Below, piece after piece: positions 12,286 to 25,296 of a stretch of DNA of 64,000 nucleotides (position 1 is its first letter; each line of letters begins with the position of its first letter). The stretch lies in contig NZ_CP074149.1 in the NCBI RefSeq assembly GCF_019968765.1, positions 1,116,001 to 1,180,000 of the forward strand, read 5' to 3'. The notes beneath the pieces are model-generated. The model saw only the letters and a program-made list of their open reading frames with translations, made no database searches and was not told the DNA's origin. The translations under genes and the position numbers were made by a program. The DNA is from Enterobacter sp. JBIWA008. Lineage in GTDB: Bacteria > Pseudomonadota > Gammaproteobacteria > Enterobacterales > Enterobacteriaceae.

Positions 12286-12724
12286 AGACATCATAGAAAG
12301 AGAGCTGACCTTTGGTGGAGACCATTTTCTGCAGCTTCTCTTTTTGCTGGGTTTCCACTGCCGGAGAGTGCATGATGCTCTCGATAAGATCCGCAGGCAC
12401 GTAACGCGTGTTGTACCATTCGCCGTTGTAGCAGACCCGGAAATCGAGTACGTCGATATCTTCGTAACGGTAGCGCGGATTCACGTCGAAAAAGAAAAAG
12501 GCGTTAAAGACGACAAACAGTACAACCAGCAGCCAGACGGAGTCCACCAGCGTTTCGGACTTCAGCATCACAATAAGCGTCGCCAGCCAGGCGGCATACA
12601 TGGCGACAAAGAGTCCAGGATGTTTGCGAATAAAGCTAATGCTAAAGCGCGGGCGATTGTCGCGCTTTTCGCGGAGGTTTAGATCGTCGATGGTGGCGGT
12701 AAGCAGGCGCTGTATCTCGGTCAT
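12257..12724 (-). CDS. ylaC: Inner-membrane protein YlaC
   Basis: A 155-aa protein matching E. coli YlaC along its length (MTEIQRLL... [14 protein letters not shown]). Two closely spaced membrane segments lie at about residues 35-55 and 60-80, followed by [29 protein letters not shown] and a soluble C-terminal half. The function is not established. It keeps its E. coli place between pdeB and maa, although the upstream neighbours have changed. Confidence 0.92.
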   Translation of the reverse strand: MTEIQRLLTATIDDLNLREKRDNRPRFSISFIRKHPGLFVAMYAAWLATLIVMLKSETLVDSVWLLVVLFVVFNAFFFFDVNPRYRYEDIDVLDFRVCYNGEWYNTRYVPADLIESIMHSPAVETQQKEKLQKMVSTKGQLSFYDVFTLSRPAAA

Positions 12725-12771
12725 TTTTTGCCTTCATAAGAGTTGACAATACAGGGTGTCTGCCAATTTTA

Positions 12772-12835
12772 GGGGAGCCACCAGGCTGAAAAAAGTAACA
12801 GTCTGGTGCTAAAAGACTATAACAGTTGGCTCCCC
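12772..12835. terminator. Nested inverted repeat between ylaC and maa
   Basis: Outer arms GGGGAGCCA (12772-12780) and TGGCTCCCC (12827-12835) enclose an inner hairpin CCAGGCTG/CAGTCTGG. It fills the interval between the maa stop and the ylaC start. It may terminate maa, and it lies within the expected ylaC leader region. Confidence 0.4.
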
Positions 12836-12841
12836 GGGACC

Positions 12842-13393
12842 TCACAGCGTTTTGATGATTTTTGCCGGGTTGCCGCCAACAACTACATCAGCCGGGACAT
12901 CTTTCGTCACGACGGCGCCGGAGGCAACCACAACATTATCACCAATGGTGACGCCAGGGTTAATAACCGCCCGGCCACCAATCCAGACGTTATTTCCAAT
13001 ATTGACAGGTTTTCCAAACTCCACGCCGCTGTTTCGTTCCTGCGCATCCAGGGGATGGGTGGCAGTATAAATATGAACACCCGGCGCGAGCATACAGTTA
13101 TCGCCAATATGAACAGGGCAGACATCCAGCATCACGCAGTCGAAGTTAGCGTAAAAGTTTTTGCCCAGATAAATGTTATATCCATAGTCGCAGCGGAAGC
13201 TTGGTTCTATATAGGCTCCTGCGCTTTGTCCCAGAAGTTCCGCCAGAATATTCTGGCGTTCTGTTTTTTCATCAGGCGCGGTGTGGTTATAGCGGTAAAC
13301 CAGATGGCGGGCCCGCAGTCGTTCAGCCCGTAACGTCTCATCGCCGGGGCGGTAATGTTCACCGGCAATCATTTTCTGTTTTTCTAAGCTCAT
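12842..13393 (-). CDS. maa: Maltose O-acetyltransferase
   Basis: A 183-aa hexapeptide-repeat acetyltransferase, the same length as E. coli Maa. The N-terminal [16 protein letters not shown] segment and the left-handed beta-helix repeats ([39 protein letters not shown]) are intact, with the conserved catalytic His in TATHPLD. It acetylates maltose and other sugars with acetyl-CoA; its physiological role is unclear. It lies upstream of ylaC on the same strand, as in E. coli. Confidence 0.95.
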   Translation of the reverse strand: MSLEKQKMIAGEHYRPGDETLRAERLRARHLVYRYNHTAPDEKTERQNILAELLGQSAGAYIEPSFRCDYGYNIYLGKNFYANFDCVMLDVCPVHIGDNCMLAPGVHIYTATHPLDAQERNSGVEFGKPVNIGNNVWIGGRAVINPGVTIGDNVVVASGAVVTKDVPADVVVGGNPAKIIKTL

Positions 13394-13598
13394 TGGAAAC
13401 CTCTCTGGATGTTATTACCGCAGGGTAATCGGAACAGGCCAGAAGGGGAACGTTCCCGGGGGGCCGATGTGACTGTCGTCACAACATTGCTGCTGATGAA
13501 CGCGTTTTACACGGAGACCTGCCTTAGGCACAGGGAGCATAACGGGATAGGTAAATACTCAAAACGAGGCGTAGAACTCTACAGACACCCTTAAAAGA

Positions 13599-13817
13599 TT
13601 AACGGACAAATTTCCACACAGAAGTAGGAATTTTGTCATACAGCTTATTCATTGTTAGTTCAGCAAGACGATGGTCAGCGGCTGAATAAAATACCGCCAG
13701 TTCATTATCAGAAAGCTCGTATTTATTCTTTTCAATGACGCGCTCAAGCGTGTCAATTGACTGACAACGTCGTAAGCGCATCAAATAATCGAACTTTGTG
13801 AGTGGTTTATCAGACAT
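13599..13817 (-). CDS. hha: Haemolysin expression modulator Hha
   Basis: A 72-aa protein nearly identical to E. coli Hha, including [32 protein letters not shown] split over three helices and the C-terminal [15 protein letters not shown]. Hha binds H-NS and helps silence AT-rich foreign DNA; it also acts with TomB in biofilm control. It lies 27 bases after tomB on the same strand. Confidence 0.97.
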   Translation of the reverse strand: MSDKPLTKFDYLMRLRRCQSIDTLERVIEKNKYELSDNELAVFYSAADHRLAELTMNKLYDKIPTSVWKFVR

Positions 13818-13844
13818 AAATTCACCTTAGTAATTGTAATAATT

Positions 13845-14219
13845 TTAACAGGACAGACTCACCGGGTTAGCTCTGCTCACGTTGACGAAACAGCGGAATA
13901 GTCGATTTCCCGATTTACGCCATTTTTGCAAATCCTGAGCGTTAATGCCGTAACTGCTGAACAACATAAAGGTGTCGTCCAGGTATTCATCAATTTGCTC
14001 AATGAGCTTATTATCTTCATTGTACTTAATTTTATAATTAAGTGCGAAGGTTGCGATATGCTCTATCAGCTCATTCAACTGTAAATTGATGGCAGACGTT
14101 GGGTCATTTACCCAGCCATGGTTACTTTCATCAAGATTGGCAAGGCAGTCATGGTACAAGGATTCGCAGAGAAATTTCAACTGCGCAATATCATGCCTTT
14201 TTGGCGAGTACTCGTCCAT
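13845..14219 (-). CDS. tomB: Hha antidote TomB (YbaJ)
   Basis: A 124-aa acidic protein that matches E. coli TomB. The start MDEYSPKRHDIAQLKF at 14219 agrees with E. coli; an upstream in-frame ATG would add 11 residues with no support. TomB counteracts Hha toxicity and has been proposed to act by oxidising a conserved Hha cysteine (Cys18). Gene order tomB-hha is as in E. coli. Confidence 0.94.
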   Translation of the reverse strand: MDEYSPKRHDIAQLKFLCESLYHDCLANLDESNHGWVNDPTSAINLQLNELIEHIATFALNYKIKYNEDNKLIEQIDEYLDDTFMLFSSYGINAQDLQKWRKSGNRLFRCFVNVSRANPVSLSC

Positions 14220-14686
14220 AGCGCATCCCCTTCTGAGTGATTTCTTACTCACCGAACATCATTGTCGGGATGGATACAACTGACTTAGCTACATGAGTGC
14301 TGTGTTCCTGATAACCTAACTATAAGCCACTCCTTCCTGGATTTCACCGCGCTATTACGAAAAATTACAAATAAAACCGCAGGCTGGGGGGCTGAACGCA
14401 AATGGTCGCCCTGGACTCAACGTTTTAATCCAAATTAACGACGGTGTTTTATTGCTTCCTTACGTTTCATTGGCTTAGCAAAAATGATGAGAAGAGTTCC
14501 GACTCAGACTTAGCTTTGTAAGAACTTCTTGCCAGGAATATTCCTAATATCTTAAGCGGAGATATGAAATTAAAAAAATCCTGAATTCACCGACTAAGTT
14601 ATCAGTTAATTATGATATGTCTATTTATGATGGCAGAAAATAAATAGAACCACAATAAGCGTAATTTATGATTTTTTTCTGAAATG
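14220..14686. other. AT-rich intergenic region between tomB and acrB
   Basis: About 470 bases without a convincing gene. The interval is AT-rich and should hold the tomB-hha promoter, since tomB starts at its left edge. I see no clear RNA gene. The region is a natural H-NS/Hha target by composition, which is inference. Confidence 0.4.
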
Positions 14687-14712
14687 AAAAAGGCCGCTAA
14701 TGCGGCCTTTTT
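14687..14712 (-). terminator. Terminator of the acrAB operon
   Basis: AAAAAGGCCGC (14687-14697) and GCGGCCTTTTT (14702-14712) pair around a TAAT loop, 17 bases after the acrB stop. Confidence 0.9.
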
Positions 14713-14729
14713 ATCATGTGAAACCGGTA

Positions 14730-17879
<3,150 letters not shown>

Positions 17880-17898
17880 TTAACGGCTCCTGTTTAAG

Positions 17899-19092
17899 TT
17901 AAGACTTGGTTTGTTCTGACTGGCCAGCGGCCGAAGCTTGTTGTTTATCGTCAGATTTCACTTCCTGTGCTTTAACCTGCGCGCCAGGACGAACTTTTTG
18001 CAAACCAGTAACAATCACGCGATCGCCATCTTTCAGACCTTCCGTCACCAGCCATTTATCGCCAATCGCCTGAGTGGCGGTGATATTGCGCGTTTCGACT
18101 TTGTCATCAGCCCCAACAACCAGCGCGCTCGCATCGCCTCGTGGCGTACGGGTCACACCCTGCTGTGGAACCAGAAGTGCGGTTGGATTCGTTCCTTCTT
18201 CCAGACGCGCGCGAACGAACATACCTGGCAGCAGATTTTTGTCAGGGTTCGGGAAAATCGCACGTAAGGTGATGGAGCCGGTAGTCTGGTCGACCGTCAC
18301 GTCAGAGAATTCCAGGGTCCCTTCCTGCGGGAACTTGATACCGTCGTTGGTGATCAGCTCCACTTTTGCTTTGCCGTTTTCCTGTTTCAGGGTGCCGTTA
18401 GCCAGCTCCTGCTTAAGGCGCAGGAAATCGTTGCTGGACTGCGTCACGTCAACGTAGATCGGATCGAGCTGCTGTACGGTCGCCAGCGCAGTGGTCTGAC
18501 CGTTCTGCACCAGTGCCCCTTCCGTGACGGAAGACTTACCAATACGACCGCTGATAGGGGAGGTCACTTTGGTATAGGCCAGGTTAATGCGCGCGGTTTC
18601 GACGGCCGCTTTGGCGGCCACCACGCTCGCGTTAGCCTGCTGTGCATCTGCCAGGGCGGTATCGTAATCCTGTTGGCTGATGTACTTGGTACCGAGCAGT
18701 TTTTGGTAGCGGTTCAACGTCAGCTGAGCAATTTTGGCCGCGGCCTGTGCTTTCGCCAGGTCGCCTTTCGCACTTTCATAAGAGGCCTGATAGGTTGCTG
18801 GATCAATCTGATACAGGGACTCACCGGCCTTCACATCACCGCCTTCGGTGAAGTTACGTTTAAGGATAATGCCGCTAACCTGAGGACGAACTTCCGCAAT
18901 GCGGTAAGCATTTGTACGGCCTGGTAATTCGGTGGTGATTTGTAGAGGTTCAGATTTGAGCGTCACAACGCCTACTTCTGGCGCCTGCTGAGCTCCTTGT
19001 TGAGCCGGTTTGTCGTCACATCCTGTTAGCGCTAAGCTGCCTGAGAGCATCAGAACGACCGCCAGAGGCGTTAACCCTCTGTTTTTGTTCAT
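17899..19092 (-). CDS. acrA: AcrA periplasmic adaptor lipoprotein
   Basis: A 397-aa membrane fusion protein, the same length as in E. coli. The signal peptide ends in the lipobox SLALTGC, so Cys25 is lipidated. A biotinyl-lipoyl-like part (PQVSGIILKRNFTEGGDVKAG) and a long alpha-hairpin (about residues 100-170) that touches TolC follow. The start MNKNRGLTPLAVV at 19092 is preceded by GAGGTTTACAT; an in-frame ATG 36 bases upstream is unlikely. It forms the acrAB operon, controlled by AcrR from the palindrome in the divergent promoter. Confidence 0.97.
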   Translation of the reverse strand: MNKNRGLTPLAVVLMLSGSLALTGCDDKPAQQGAQQAPEVGVVTLKSEPLQITTELPGRTNAYRIAEVRPQVSGIILKRNFTEGGDVKAGESLYQIDPATYQASYESAKGDLAKAQAAAKIAQLTLNRYQKLLGTKYISQQDYDTALADAQQANASVVAAKAAVETARINLAYTKVTSPISGRIGKSSVTEGALVQNGQTTALATVQQLDPIYVDVTQSSNDFLRLKQELANGTLKQENGKAKVELITNDGIKFPQEGTLEFSDVTVDQTTGSITLRAIFPNPDKNLLPGMFVRARLEEGTNPTALLVPQQGVTRTPRGDASALVVGADDKVETRNITATQAIGDKWLVTEGLKDGDRVIVTGLQKVRPGAQVKAQEVKSDDKQQASAAGQSEQTKS

Positions 19093-19180
19093 ATGTAAAC
19101 CTCGAGTGTCCGATTTCAAATTGATCAAGGGTCCTGAGTCTAAAACCCATTGCTGCGTTTATATTATCGTCATGCTATGG

Positions 19181-19204
19181 TACATACATTCATAAATGTA
19201 TGTA
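19181..19204. promoter_or_regulatory. AcrR operator
   Basis: A 24-base palindrome with arms TACATACATT and AATGTATGTA around CATA. It matches the E. coli AcrR operator except in the central bases and lies in the acrA-acrR divergent promoter region, so it should repress both. Confidence 0.92.
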
Positions 19205-19232
19205 AATCTGACTCCTGTAAATTCACCCACCT

Positions 19233-19886
19233 ATGGCACGAAAAACTAAACAACAAGCGCTGGAAACCCGACAACACATTCTGGATGTGGCAATACGTTT
19301 GTTCTCGCAGCAGGGTGTTTCATCCACCTCGCTGGCGCAGATTGCTCAGGCTGCCGGTGTGACGCGAGGAGCGATTTACTGGCATTTTAAAGATAAGTCA
19401 GATCTGTTCAGTGAAATCTGGGAGCTTTCAGAGTCCAGCATTAGCGATCTCGAGAGTGAGTATCGGGCAAAATTCCCTGACGATCCACTCTCAGTATTAA
19501 GAGAAATATTAGTATATATCCTTGAAGCAACTGTAGTTGAAGAACGTCGCAGATTAATGATGGAGATTATTTTTCATAAATGCGAGTTCGTGGGCGAGAT
19601 GGCGGTGGTGCAGCAGGCACAGCGCAGCCTTAGTCTGGAGAGCTATGATCGTATCGAACAGAACCTGAACCTGTGCGTGCAGGCAAAACTGTTACCGGCC
19701 AATCTCCTGACCCGACGGGCGGCAATCCTGATGCGCAGCTACATTTCAGGTCTGATGGAGAACTGGCTTTTCGCGCCGCAATCCTTTGATCTCAAAGAGG
19801 AAGCCAGCAGCTACGTGGCGATTTTACTGGAAATGCTTCAGCTCTGCCCCACGCTGCGCAGCGACGCGTCTTCGCTAACGGCCTGA
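19233..19886 (+). CDS. acrR: TetR-family repressor AcrR
   Basis: A 217-aa repressor. The N-terminal helix-turn-helix ([38 protein letters not shown]) is almost identical to that of E. coli AcrR. The C-terminal ligand domain is a little less conserved. It binds the 24-base palindrome at 19181 and is released by drugs. The reading frame is intact, so this strain does not carry the common truncating acrR mutations. Confidence 0.97.
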   Translation: MARKTKQQALETRQHILDVAIRLFSQQGVSSTSLAQIAQAAGVTRGAIYWHFKDKSDLFSEIWELSESSISDLESEYRAKFPDDPLSVLREILVYILEATVVEERRRLMMEIIFHKCEFVGEMAVVQQAQRSLSLESYDRIEQNLNLCVQAKLLPANLLTRRAAILMRSYISGLMENWLFAPQSFDLKEEASSYVAILLEMLQLCPTLRSDASSLTA

Positions 19887-19999
19887 TCCCTTTCCAGGAT
19901 TTATCTCAGAGGATAACGTTCGCGCTATTCTGCTTTCGGCGAGCGTGATATTCTTCACGCCGGACTATTTTCGGTCCTCTTCTGACATCATTCACAACT

Positions 20000-22900
20000 A
20001 TGCTGCCCATCAATCGCTCGCAACATCCTGTATTTGCATTGCTCTTTGCGATGCTGTTTTTCTTCGCCACGGCGCCGCTGACCTGGGCCCGCGCCGATAA
20101 CAGCAACGATATTCCCTCGCGCGGCGATGTTCAGTCGCAGCTCGACACGCTGAACAAACAAAAAGATCTCTCCCCTCAGGAGAAACTCATCCAGCAGGAT
20201 CTGACGGAAACGCTGGAAACGCTGGATAAAATTGAGCGTGTTAAAGCAGAAACCGTCCAGCTTCGCCAGAAGGTGGCTCAGGCCCCTGAAAATATGCGTA
20301 AGGCCACCGAAGCGCTGAATGCCCTCAGCGATGTGGATAACGACGACGAGACGCGCAAGACGCTCTCGACGCTCTCATTACGTCAGCTGGAGTCCCGCGT
20401 CGCACAACTGCTCGATGACCTCCAAACCGCGCAGTCGGATCTCGCAACGTATAATACCCAGCTTGTCTCTCTGCAGACCCAGCCGGAGCGTGTGCAAAAC
20501 GCGATGTACACCGCGTCTCAGCAGCTGCAGCAAATCCGCAACCGTCTGAACGGCACGACGGTTGGGGAAGGCACGCTGCGCCCGACGCAGCAAACCCTGC
20601 TGCTGGTTCAGCAGACCTTGCTCAATGCGCAAATTGAACAGCAGCGTAAAAGCCTGGAAGGGAATACGGTGCTGCAGGACACGCTTCAGAAACAGCGTGA
20701 TTACGTCACCGCGAATATTAATCGCCTGGAGCACCAGCTTCAGCTGTTGCAGGAGGCGGTAAACAGCAAACGCCTGACGCTAACGGAAAAAACCGCCCAG
20801 GAGGCCGTATCCCCTGACGAAACCGCCCGCATTCAGGCGAATCCGCTGGTGAAACAGGAGCTCGAGGCCAACCACCAGCTTAGCCAGCGCCTGATACTGG
20901 CGACGGAAAACGGTAACTCGCTGGTTCAGCAAAATATCAAGGTGAAGAACTGGCTGGATCGCGCGCTGCAGGCGGAACGCAACATCAAAGAGCAGATTGC
21001 GGTCCTGAAGGGCAGCCTCCTCCTGTCGCGTATTCTCTACCAGCAGCAGCAGACGCTCCCGTCCGCCGATGAGCTGGAGGACATGACCAACCGCATTGCG
21101 GATTTACGTCTGGAACAGTTTGACGTTAACCAGCAGCGCGATGCCCTTTTCCAGAGCGATGCTTTTGTCGCCAAAATTGAAGAGGGGCATTCCAGCGACG
21201 TGAACCCGGAAGTGCACGACGCGCTGCTCCAGGTCGTTGATATGCGTCGCGAGCTGCTGGACCAGCTCAACAAACAGCTGGGCAACCAGCTGATGATGGC
21301 CATTAACCTGCAAATCAACCAGCAGCAGCTGGTGAGCGTCTCGAAAAGTCTGCAGGAGATCCTGACCCAGCAGATTTTCTGGGTGAATAGCAACAAGCCG
21401 ATGGACTGGGACTGGATTAAATCCTTCCCGGAGACGCTGAAAACGCAGATCAAGAGCATGAAGATCACCGTAAACTGGGAGAAAGCCTGGCCTGCGGTAA
21501 TGATTGCTTTCCTGGCAGGTTTACCGCTGCTGCTGATTGCCGGTCTGATCCGCTGGCGTCTGGGCTGGCTGAAAAAATACCAGGCGAAGCTGGCCTCCGA
21601 AGTGGGGCAGCTGCGCAACGATAGCCAGCTCCATACGCCAAAAGCGATTCTCATCGATCTCATCCGCGCCCTGCCGGTGTGTCTGATTATTCTGGCCGTG
21701 GGCCTGATTTTGCTCACTATGCAGCTCAACGTCAGCGACCTGCTGTGGGCGTTCAGTAAAAAACTGGCGCTGTTCTGGCTGGTGTTTGGCGTGTGCTGGA
21801 AGGTGCTGGAAAAAGACGGCGTAGCGGTGCGTCATTTTAACATGCCTGCGCAACTGACCAGCCACTGGCGGCGTCAGATTGTGCGCATCAGCCTGGCGCT
21901 CCTTCCGCTGCACTTCTGGTCGGTGGTCTCTGAACTTTCCCCTCTGCATCTGATGGATGATGTGCTGGGCCAGCTGGTCATCCTGCTGAACCTGCTGCTG
22001 ATTGCGATCCTGATGTGGCCGATGTGCCGCGACAGCTGGCGTGATAAAGAGTCCCACAATATTCGTCTGGCCACCGTGACGGTGCTGGCGATCATTCCGC
22101 TGACGCTGATGGTGCTGACGGCTACGGGCTATTTCTATACCACGCTGCGCCTGTCCGGGCGCTGGATTGAAACGGTCTATCTGGTGATCGTCTGGAACCT
22201 GCTCTATCAGACCGTGCTGCGCGGCCTGAGCGTGGCGGCCCGCCGCATTGCCTATCGCCGTGCCATTGCGCGTCGTCAGCATCAGGTGAAAGAGGGGGCC
22301 GAAGGCGCGGAACCGCAGGAAGAGCCGACCATCGCCCTGGAGCAGGTTAACCAGCAGACGCTGCGTATCACCATGCTGGTGATGATTGCCCTTTTTGCCG
22401 TGATGTTCTGGGCCATCTGGTCCGATCTCATTACCGTTTTCGCCTATCTCGACAGTATTACCCTCTGGCAATACAACGGTACCGAAGCGGGCGCGGCGGT
22501 CATGAAAAGCGTGACCATGGGCAGCCTGCTGTTTGCGCTGGTGTCGTCGGTGGTGGCCTGGGCGTTGATTCGCAACCTGCCAGGCCTGCTGGAAGTGCTG
22601 CTCCTGTCACGTCTGAATCTTCGCCAGGGGGCGTCCTACGCCATTACCACGATCCTCAATTACGTGATCATTATTGTTGGGGCGATGACGGTCTTTGGCT
22701 CGCTTGGCGTCTCGTGGGATAAACTGCAGTGGCTGGCGGCCGCCCTCTCGGTCGGTCTTGGTTTTGGCCTGCAGGAGATCTTCGGTAACTTCGTGTCTGG
22801 CCTGATCATCCTGTTCGAACGTCCGGTACGAATCGGCGATACCGTCACCATCGGCACCTTCTCCGGTACGGTCAGCAAGATCCGTATTCGTGCCACCACC

Positions 22901-23347
22901 ATCACCGACTTCGATCGCAAAGAGGTGATCATCCCGAACAAAGCGTTCGTGACCGAGCGTCTGATCAACTGGTCGCTCTCGGATACGGTGACCCGCGTGG
23001 TGATTCGTCTGGGCGTAGCCTATGGATCGGATCTGGAGAAGGTGAAAGAGGTGCTTCTCAAGGCGGCGTCAGAACATCCAAAAGTGATGCACGATCCGGC
23101 GCCGGCGGTCTTCTTCACCACCTTTGGGCCGAGCACGCTGGATCACGAATTGCGTTTATACGTGCGCGAGCTGCGCGATCGCAGCTACACCGTGGATGAA
23201 CTCAACCGCTCTATCGATCGTCTGTGCCGTGAAAATGATATTAATATCGCCTTCAACCAGCTTGAGGTTCACCTGCGTAACGAGAAAGGTGATGAGCATA
23301 CGGAAGTGAAGCGCGAGATTAAGGGTGACGATCCGACTCCGGCTTAA
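20000..23347 (+). CDS. mscK: Potassium-dependent mechanosensitive channel MscK
   Basis: A 1115-aa inner-membrane protein. A signal-like N-terminus (FALLFAMLFFFATAPLTWARA) precedes a long periplasmic coiled-coil part (about 35-470), then about eleven membrane segments. The MscS-like channel domain starts near residue 900, with the pore helix in SVGLGFGLQEIFGNFVSGLIILFE. MscK gates with membrane tension and external potassium. The protein matches E. coli MscK (KefA) throughout. Its place after acrR is conserved. Confidence 0.96.
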   Translation: MLPINRSQHPVFALLFAMLFFFATAPLTWARADNSNDIPSRGDVQSQLDTLNKQKDLSPQEKLIQQDLTETLETLDKIERVKAETVQLRQKVAQAPENMRKATEALNALSDVDNDDETRKTLSTLSLRQLESRVAQLLDDLQTAQSDLATYNTQLVSLQTQPERVQNAMYTASQQLQQIRNRLNGTTVGEGTLRPTQQTLLLVQQTLLNAQIEQQRKSLEGNTVLQDTLQKQRDYVTANINRLEHQLQLLQEAVNSKRLTLTEKTAQEAVSPDETARIQANPLVKQELEANHQLSQRLILATENGNSLVQQNIKVKNWLDRALQAERNIKEQIAVLKGSLLLSRILYQQQQTLPSADELEDMTNRIADLRLEQFDVNQQRDALFQSDAFVAKIEEGHSSDVNPEVHDALLQVVDMRRELLDQLNKQLGNQLMMAINLQINQQQLVSVSKSLQEILTQQIFWVNSNKPMDWDWIKSFPETLKTQIKSMKITVNWEKAWPAVMIAFLAGLPLLLIAGLIRWRLGWLKKYQAKLASEVGQLRNDSQLHTPKAILIDLIRALPVCLIILAVGLILLTMQLNVSDLLWAFSKKLALFWLVFGVCWKVLEKDGVAVRHFNMPAQLTSHWRRQIVRISLALLPLHFWSVVSELSPLHLMDDVLGQLVILLNLLLIAILMWPMCRDSWRDKESHNIRLATVTVLAIIPLTLMVLTATGYFYTTLRLSGRWIETVYLVIVWNLLYQTVLRGLSVAARRIAYRRAIARRQHQVKEGAEGAEPQEEPTIALEQVNQQTLRITMLVMIALFAVMFWAIWSDLITVFAYLDSITLWQYNGTEAGAAVMKSVTMGSLLFALVSSVVAWALIRNLPGLLEVLLLSRLNLRQGASYAITTILNYVIIIVGAMTVFGSLGVSWDKLQWLAAALSVGLGFGLQEIFGNFVSGLIILFERPVRIGDTVTIGTFSGTVSKIRIRATTITDFDRKEVIIPNKAFVTERLINWSLSDTVTRVVIRLGVAYGSDLEKVKEVLLKAASEHPKVMHDPAPAVFFTTFGPSTLDHELRLYVRELRDRSYTVDELNRSIDRLCRENDINIAFNQLEVHLRNEKGDEHTEVKREIKGDDPTPA

Positions 23348-23351
23348 TCTA

Positions 23352-23537
23352 TTATCTTCCCTCTCCCTGTGGGAGAGGGTTAGGGTGAGGGCAACAGGCC
23401 TTCACCTTTGCCTCAAAATCCCGCTGCACAATCTCCAGCGCTTTAAGCACCGTCTCGGCGGGAATCTCATGATTCTCCAGCAGCATAATCAAATCGACGG
23501 CCAGCTTGACCTCATCGGGTGCATTTTCCAGTGACAT
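23352..23537 (-). CDS. rsmS: Small protein RsmS (YbaM) with a repeat-encoded C-terminus
   Basis: A 61-aa protein. Residues 1-45 ([20 protein letters not shown] and following) match E. coli YbaM/RsmS, whose homologue in Pectobacterium controls secondary metabolism. The last 15 residues, [15 protein letters not shown], differ from E. coli: they are translated from the intergenic GGGAGAGGG repeat that has moved over the 3' end. The gene follows priC after 13 bases, as one operon. Confidence 0.88.
   Translation of the reverse strand: MSLENAPDEVKLAVDLIMLLENHEIPAETVLKALEIVQRDFEAKVKACCPHPNPLPQGEGR
23359..23400. repeat. Dispersed palindromic repeat, copy A
   Basis: The CCCTCTCCC ... GGGAGAGGG inverted pair is followed by TTAGGGTGAGGGC and AACAGGCC. 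Two more copies are at 30223 and 33538. This copy covers the rsmS stop region and supplies its last codons. Confidence 0.85.
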
Positions 23538-23550
23538 GGTGTGACTCCTG

Positions 23551-24078
23551 TTAACGGGTCAAACGTTCAATGACGTGTTCAATCTCATCCCGCGCCTGAC
23601 GGCAGCGGAGGATGCGTCCTTCCAGCGCGCTAATCTCGCGCATCAATAGCTGCTGCTCTTCCAGCGTTTCGCTGTTGTTTAGCCGCCCTTCGCGCTCGCG
23701 CTTCATTTCAAACAGCCGGCGCTCAAACTCCTGGTTCTCCAGCCGCTTGCGCTGCCATTTGCCGAGCCCCGGCGAGGCGCTGTCCCAGGCGCGCAGCGGC
23801 CAGGCGGTGATTTCGCGATGCAGAGCGGTGATCTGCTCTGTGAGATGCTCCGCAAGCCACGCCACCTGTTCCTGCTGTTCATTCTCAACCGCATGGCGAA
23901 GCTCGTCGAGGTTCGTCTGCGCTTCCGCCAGGTAATCCTGAATGACGGTGCTGCGCGTGCGAAAAAGCTGCCGGTCAAAGCGCGGCTTCAGCGTGGCGTG
24001 CCCCATTAGCGGTGTAGCCTGCTCCCGCAGAGCAATCAGCTGATTTTGCAGCCTTTCAAGAAGCAGTGCTGTTTTCAA
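23551..24078 (-). CDS. priC: Primosomal replication protein N'' PriC
   Basis: A 175-aa mainly helical protein, the same length as E. coli PriC. It helps load DnaB helicase at stalled forks together with Rep or PriA. The C-terminal basic helical part ([24 protein letters not shown] in pieces) is conserved. It heads the priC-rsmS unit and is divergent from ybaN. Confidence 0.94.
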   Translation of the reverse strand: MKTALLLERLQNQLIALREQATPLMGHATLKPRFDRQLFRTRSTVIQDYLAEAQTNLDELRHAVENEQQEQVAWLAEHLTEQITALHREITAWPLRAWDSASPGLGKWQRKRLENQEFERRLFEMKREREGRLNNSETLEEQQLLMREISALEGRILRCRQARDEIEHVIERLTR

Positions 24079-24128
24079 GGCGCTCTCCAGTGGTAAAGTA
24101 GCCGTTCAGTTTGATAACGATTCGCATT

Positions 24129-24506
24129 ATGCAGCGTACTATTTTAATCATCATTGGCTGGCTCGCGGTAGTGCTTGGCACGCTAGGGGTGTTTTTACCC
24201 TTACTGCCGACCACGCCTTTTATCCTGCTGGCGGCCTGGTGCTTCGCCCGCTCGTCGCCGCGTTTTCATCACTGGCTGCTCTACCGCTCGTGGTTTGGCG
24301 GCTATCTGCGGCACTGGCAAAAACATCGGGCCATGCCGCCCGGCGCGAAGCCGCGCGCGATCGCGATGATCCTCATCACCTTCGCTATTTCATTATGGCT
24401 GGTGAAAATGATGTGGGTACGCATTCTGCTGCTGGCGATCCTGACCTGCCTGCTTTTCTTTATGTGGCGAATCCCCGTGGTTGATGAAAAGCAACAAAAG
24501 CACTGA
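24129..24506 (+). CDS. ybaN: DUF454 inner-membrane protein YbaN
   Basis: A 125-aa membrane protein matching E. coli YbaN, with the DUF454 hallmark FLPLLPTTPFILLAAWCFAR (residues about 24-43) and three to four membrane segments. The start MQRTILIIIGW at 24129 matches E. coli. The function is not established. It lies between priC and apt as in E. coli. Confidence 0.93.
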   Translation: MQRTILIIIGWLAVVLGTLGVFLPLLPTTPFILLAAWCFARSSPRFHHWLLYRSWFGGYLRHWQKHRAMPPGAKPRAIAMILITFAISLWLVKMMWVRILLLAILTCLLFFMWRIPVVDEKQQKH

Positions 24507-24656
24507 AGCCTTATCATGACTGTTGCAATTATTGCGTACAGCCAGTAAATTCGACCGTTTTCGAGCACAGGTGCGCCTGGTCAAAGGTTAAACAATTGTT
24601 GCCTTGGCCGATTCGTTGCGCGCTGTGAGTAACACTGTTTCATTTAGGCAAAACCG

Positions 24657-25208
24657 ATGACCGCAACTGCACAGCAGCTTGAATATCTGAAAAACAGCAT
24701 CAAAAGCATCCAGGACTATCCAAAGCCTGGCATTCTTTTCCGTGATGTCACCAGCTTGCTGGAAGACCCGAAAGCGTACGCGCTCAGCATTGAACTGCTG
24801 GTCGAGCGTTATAAAAACGCCGGGATCACCAAAGTAGTAGGTACCGAAGCCCGTGGCTTCCTGTTTGGCGCACCGGTTGCGCTGGCAATGGGCGTGGGTT
24901 TTGTGCCGGTTCGTAAGCCGCGCAAACTGCCGCGTGAAACCATAGCTGAGAGCTACGAGCTGGAGTACGGCACCGATCAGCTGGAGATCCACGTTGATGC
25001 GATCAAGCCTGGCGACAAAGTGCTGGTGGTCGACGACCTGCTGGCAACCGGCGGTACCATTGAGGCGACCGTGAAGCTGATCCGTCGTCTGGGTGGTGAA
25101 GTGACCGACGCGGCCTTCATCATCAATCTGTTCGATCTTGGCGGTGAACAGCGCCTGGAAAAACAGGGTATTACCAGCTACAGCCTGGTGCCTTTCCCGG
25201 GTCATTAA
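24657..25208 (+). CDS. apt: Adenine phosphoribosyltransferase
   Basis: A 183-aa cytosolic enzyme that makes AMP from adenine and PRPP. The PRPP-binding motif [13 protein letters not shown] is intact at about residues 123-135, and [18 protein letters not shown] is the family's adenine-side segment. A hairpin separates it from dnaX, so it is probably transcribed mainly from its own promoter. Confidence 0.97.
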   Translation: MTATAQQLEYLKNSIKSIQDYPKPGILFRDVTSLLEDPKAYALSIELLVERYKNAGITKVVGTEARGFLFGAPVALAMGVGFVPVRKPRKLPRETIAESYELEYGTDQLEIHVDAIKPGDKVLVVDDLLATGGTIEATVKLIRRLGGEVTDAAFIINLFDLGGEQRLEKQGITSYSLVPFPGH

Positions 25209-25218
25209 TCCCGGTTTT

Positions 25219-25247
25219 CACAACCTCGCTCAATGGGTGAGGTTGTG
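25219..25247 (+). terminator. Hairpin between apt and dnaX
   Basis: CACAACCTC (25219-25227) pairs with GAGGTTGTG (25239-25247). There is no T tract, so it may attenuate rather than stop transcription into dnaX. Confidence 0.5.
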
Positions 25248-25296
25248 ATAGCATTCCCCTCCATAAATTCACCTTCCAGCGTTGCAGAGCCTGCCC

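Noticed and set aside
21521..22471. A 316-codon open frame antisense to mscK
   Set aside because: Shadow of mscK, rich in His, Gln and Arg, with no recognisable motif.
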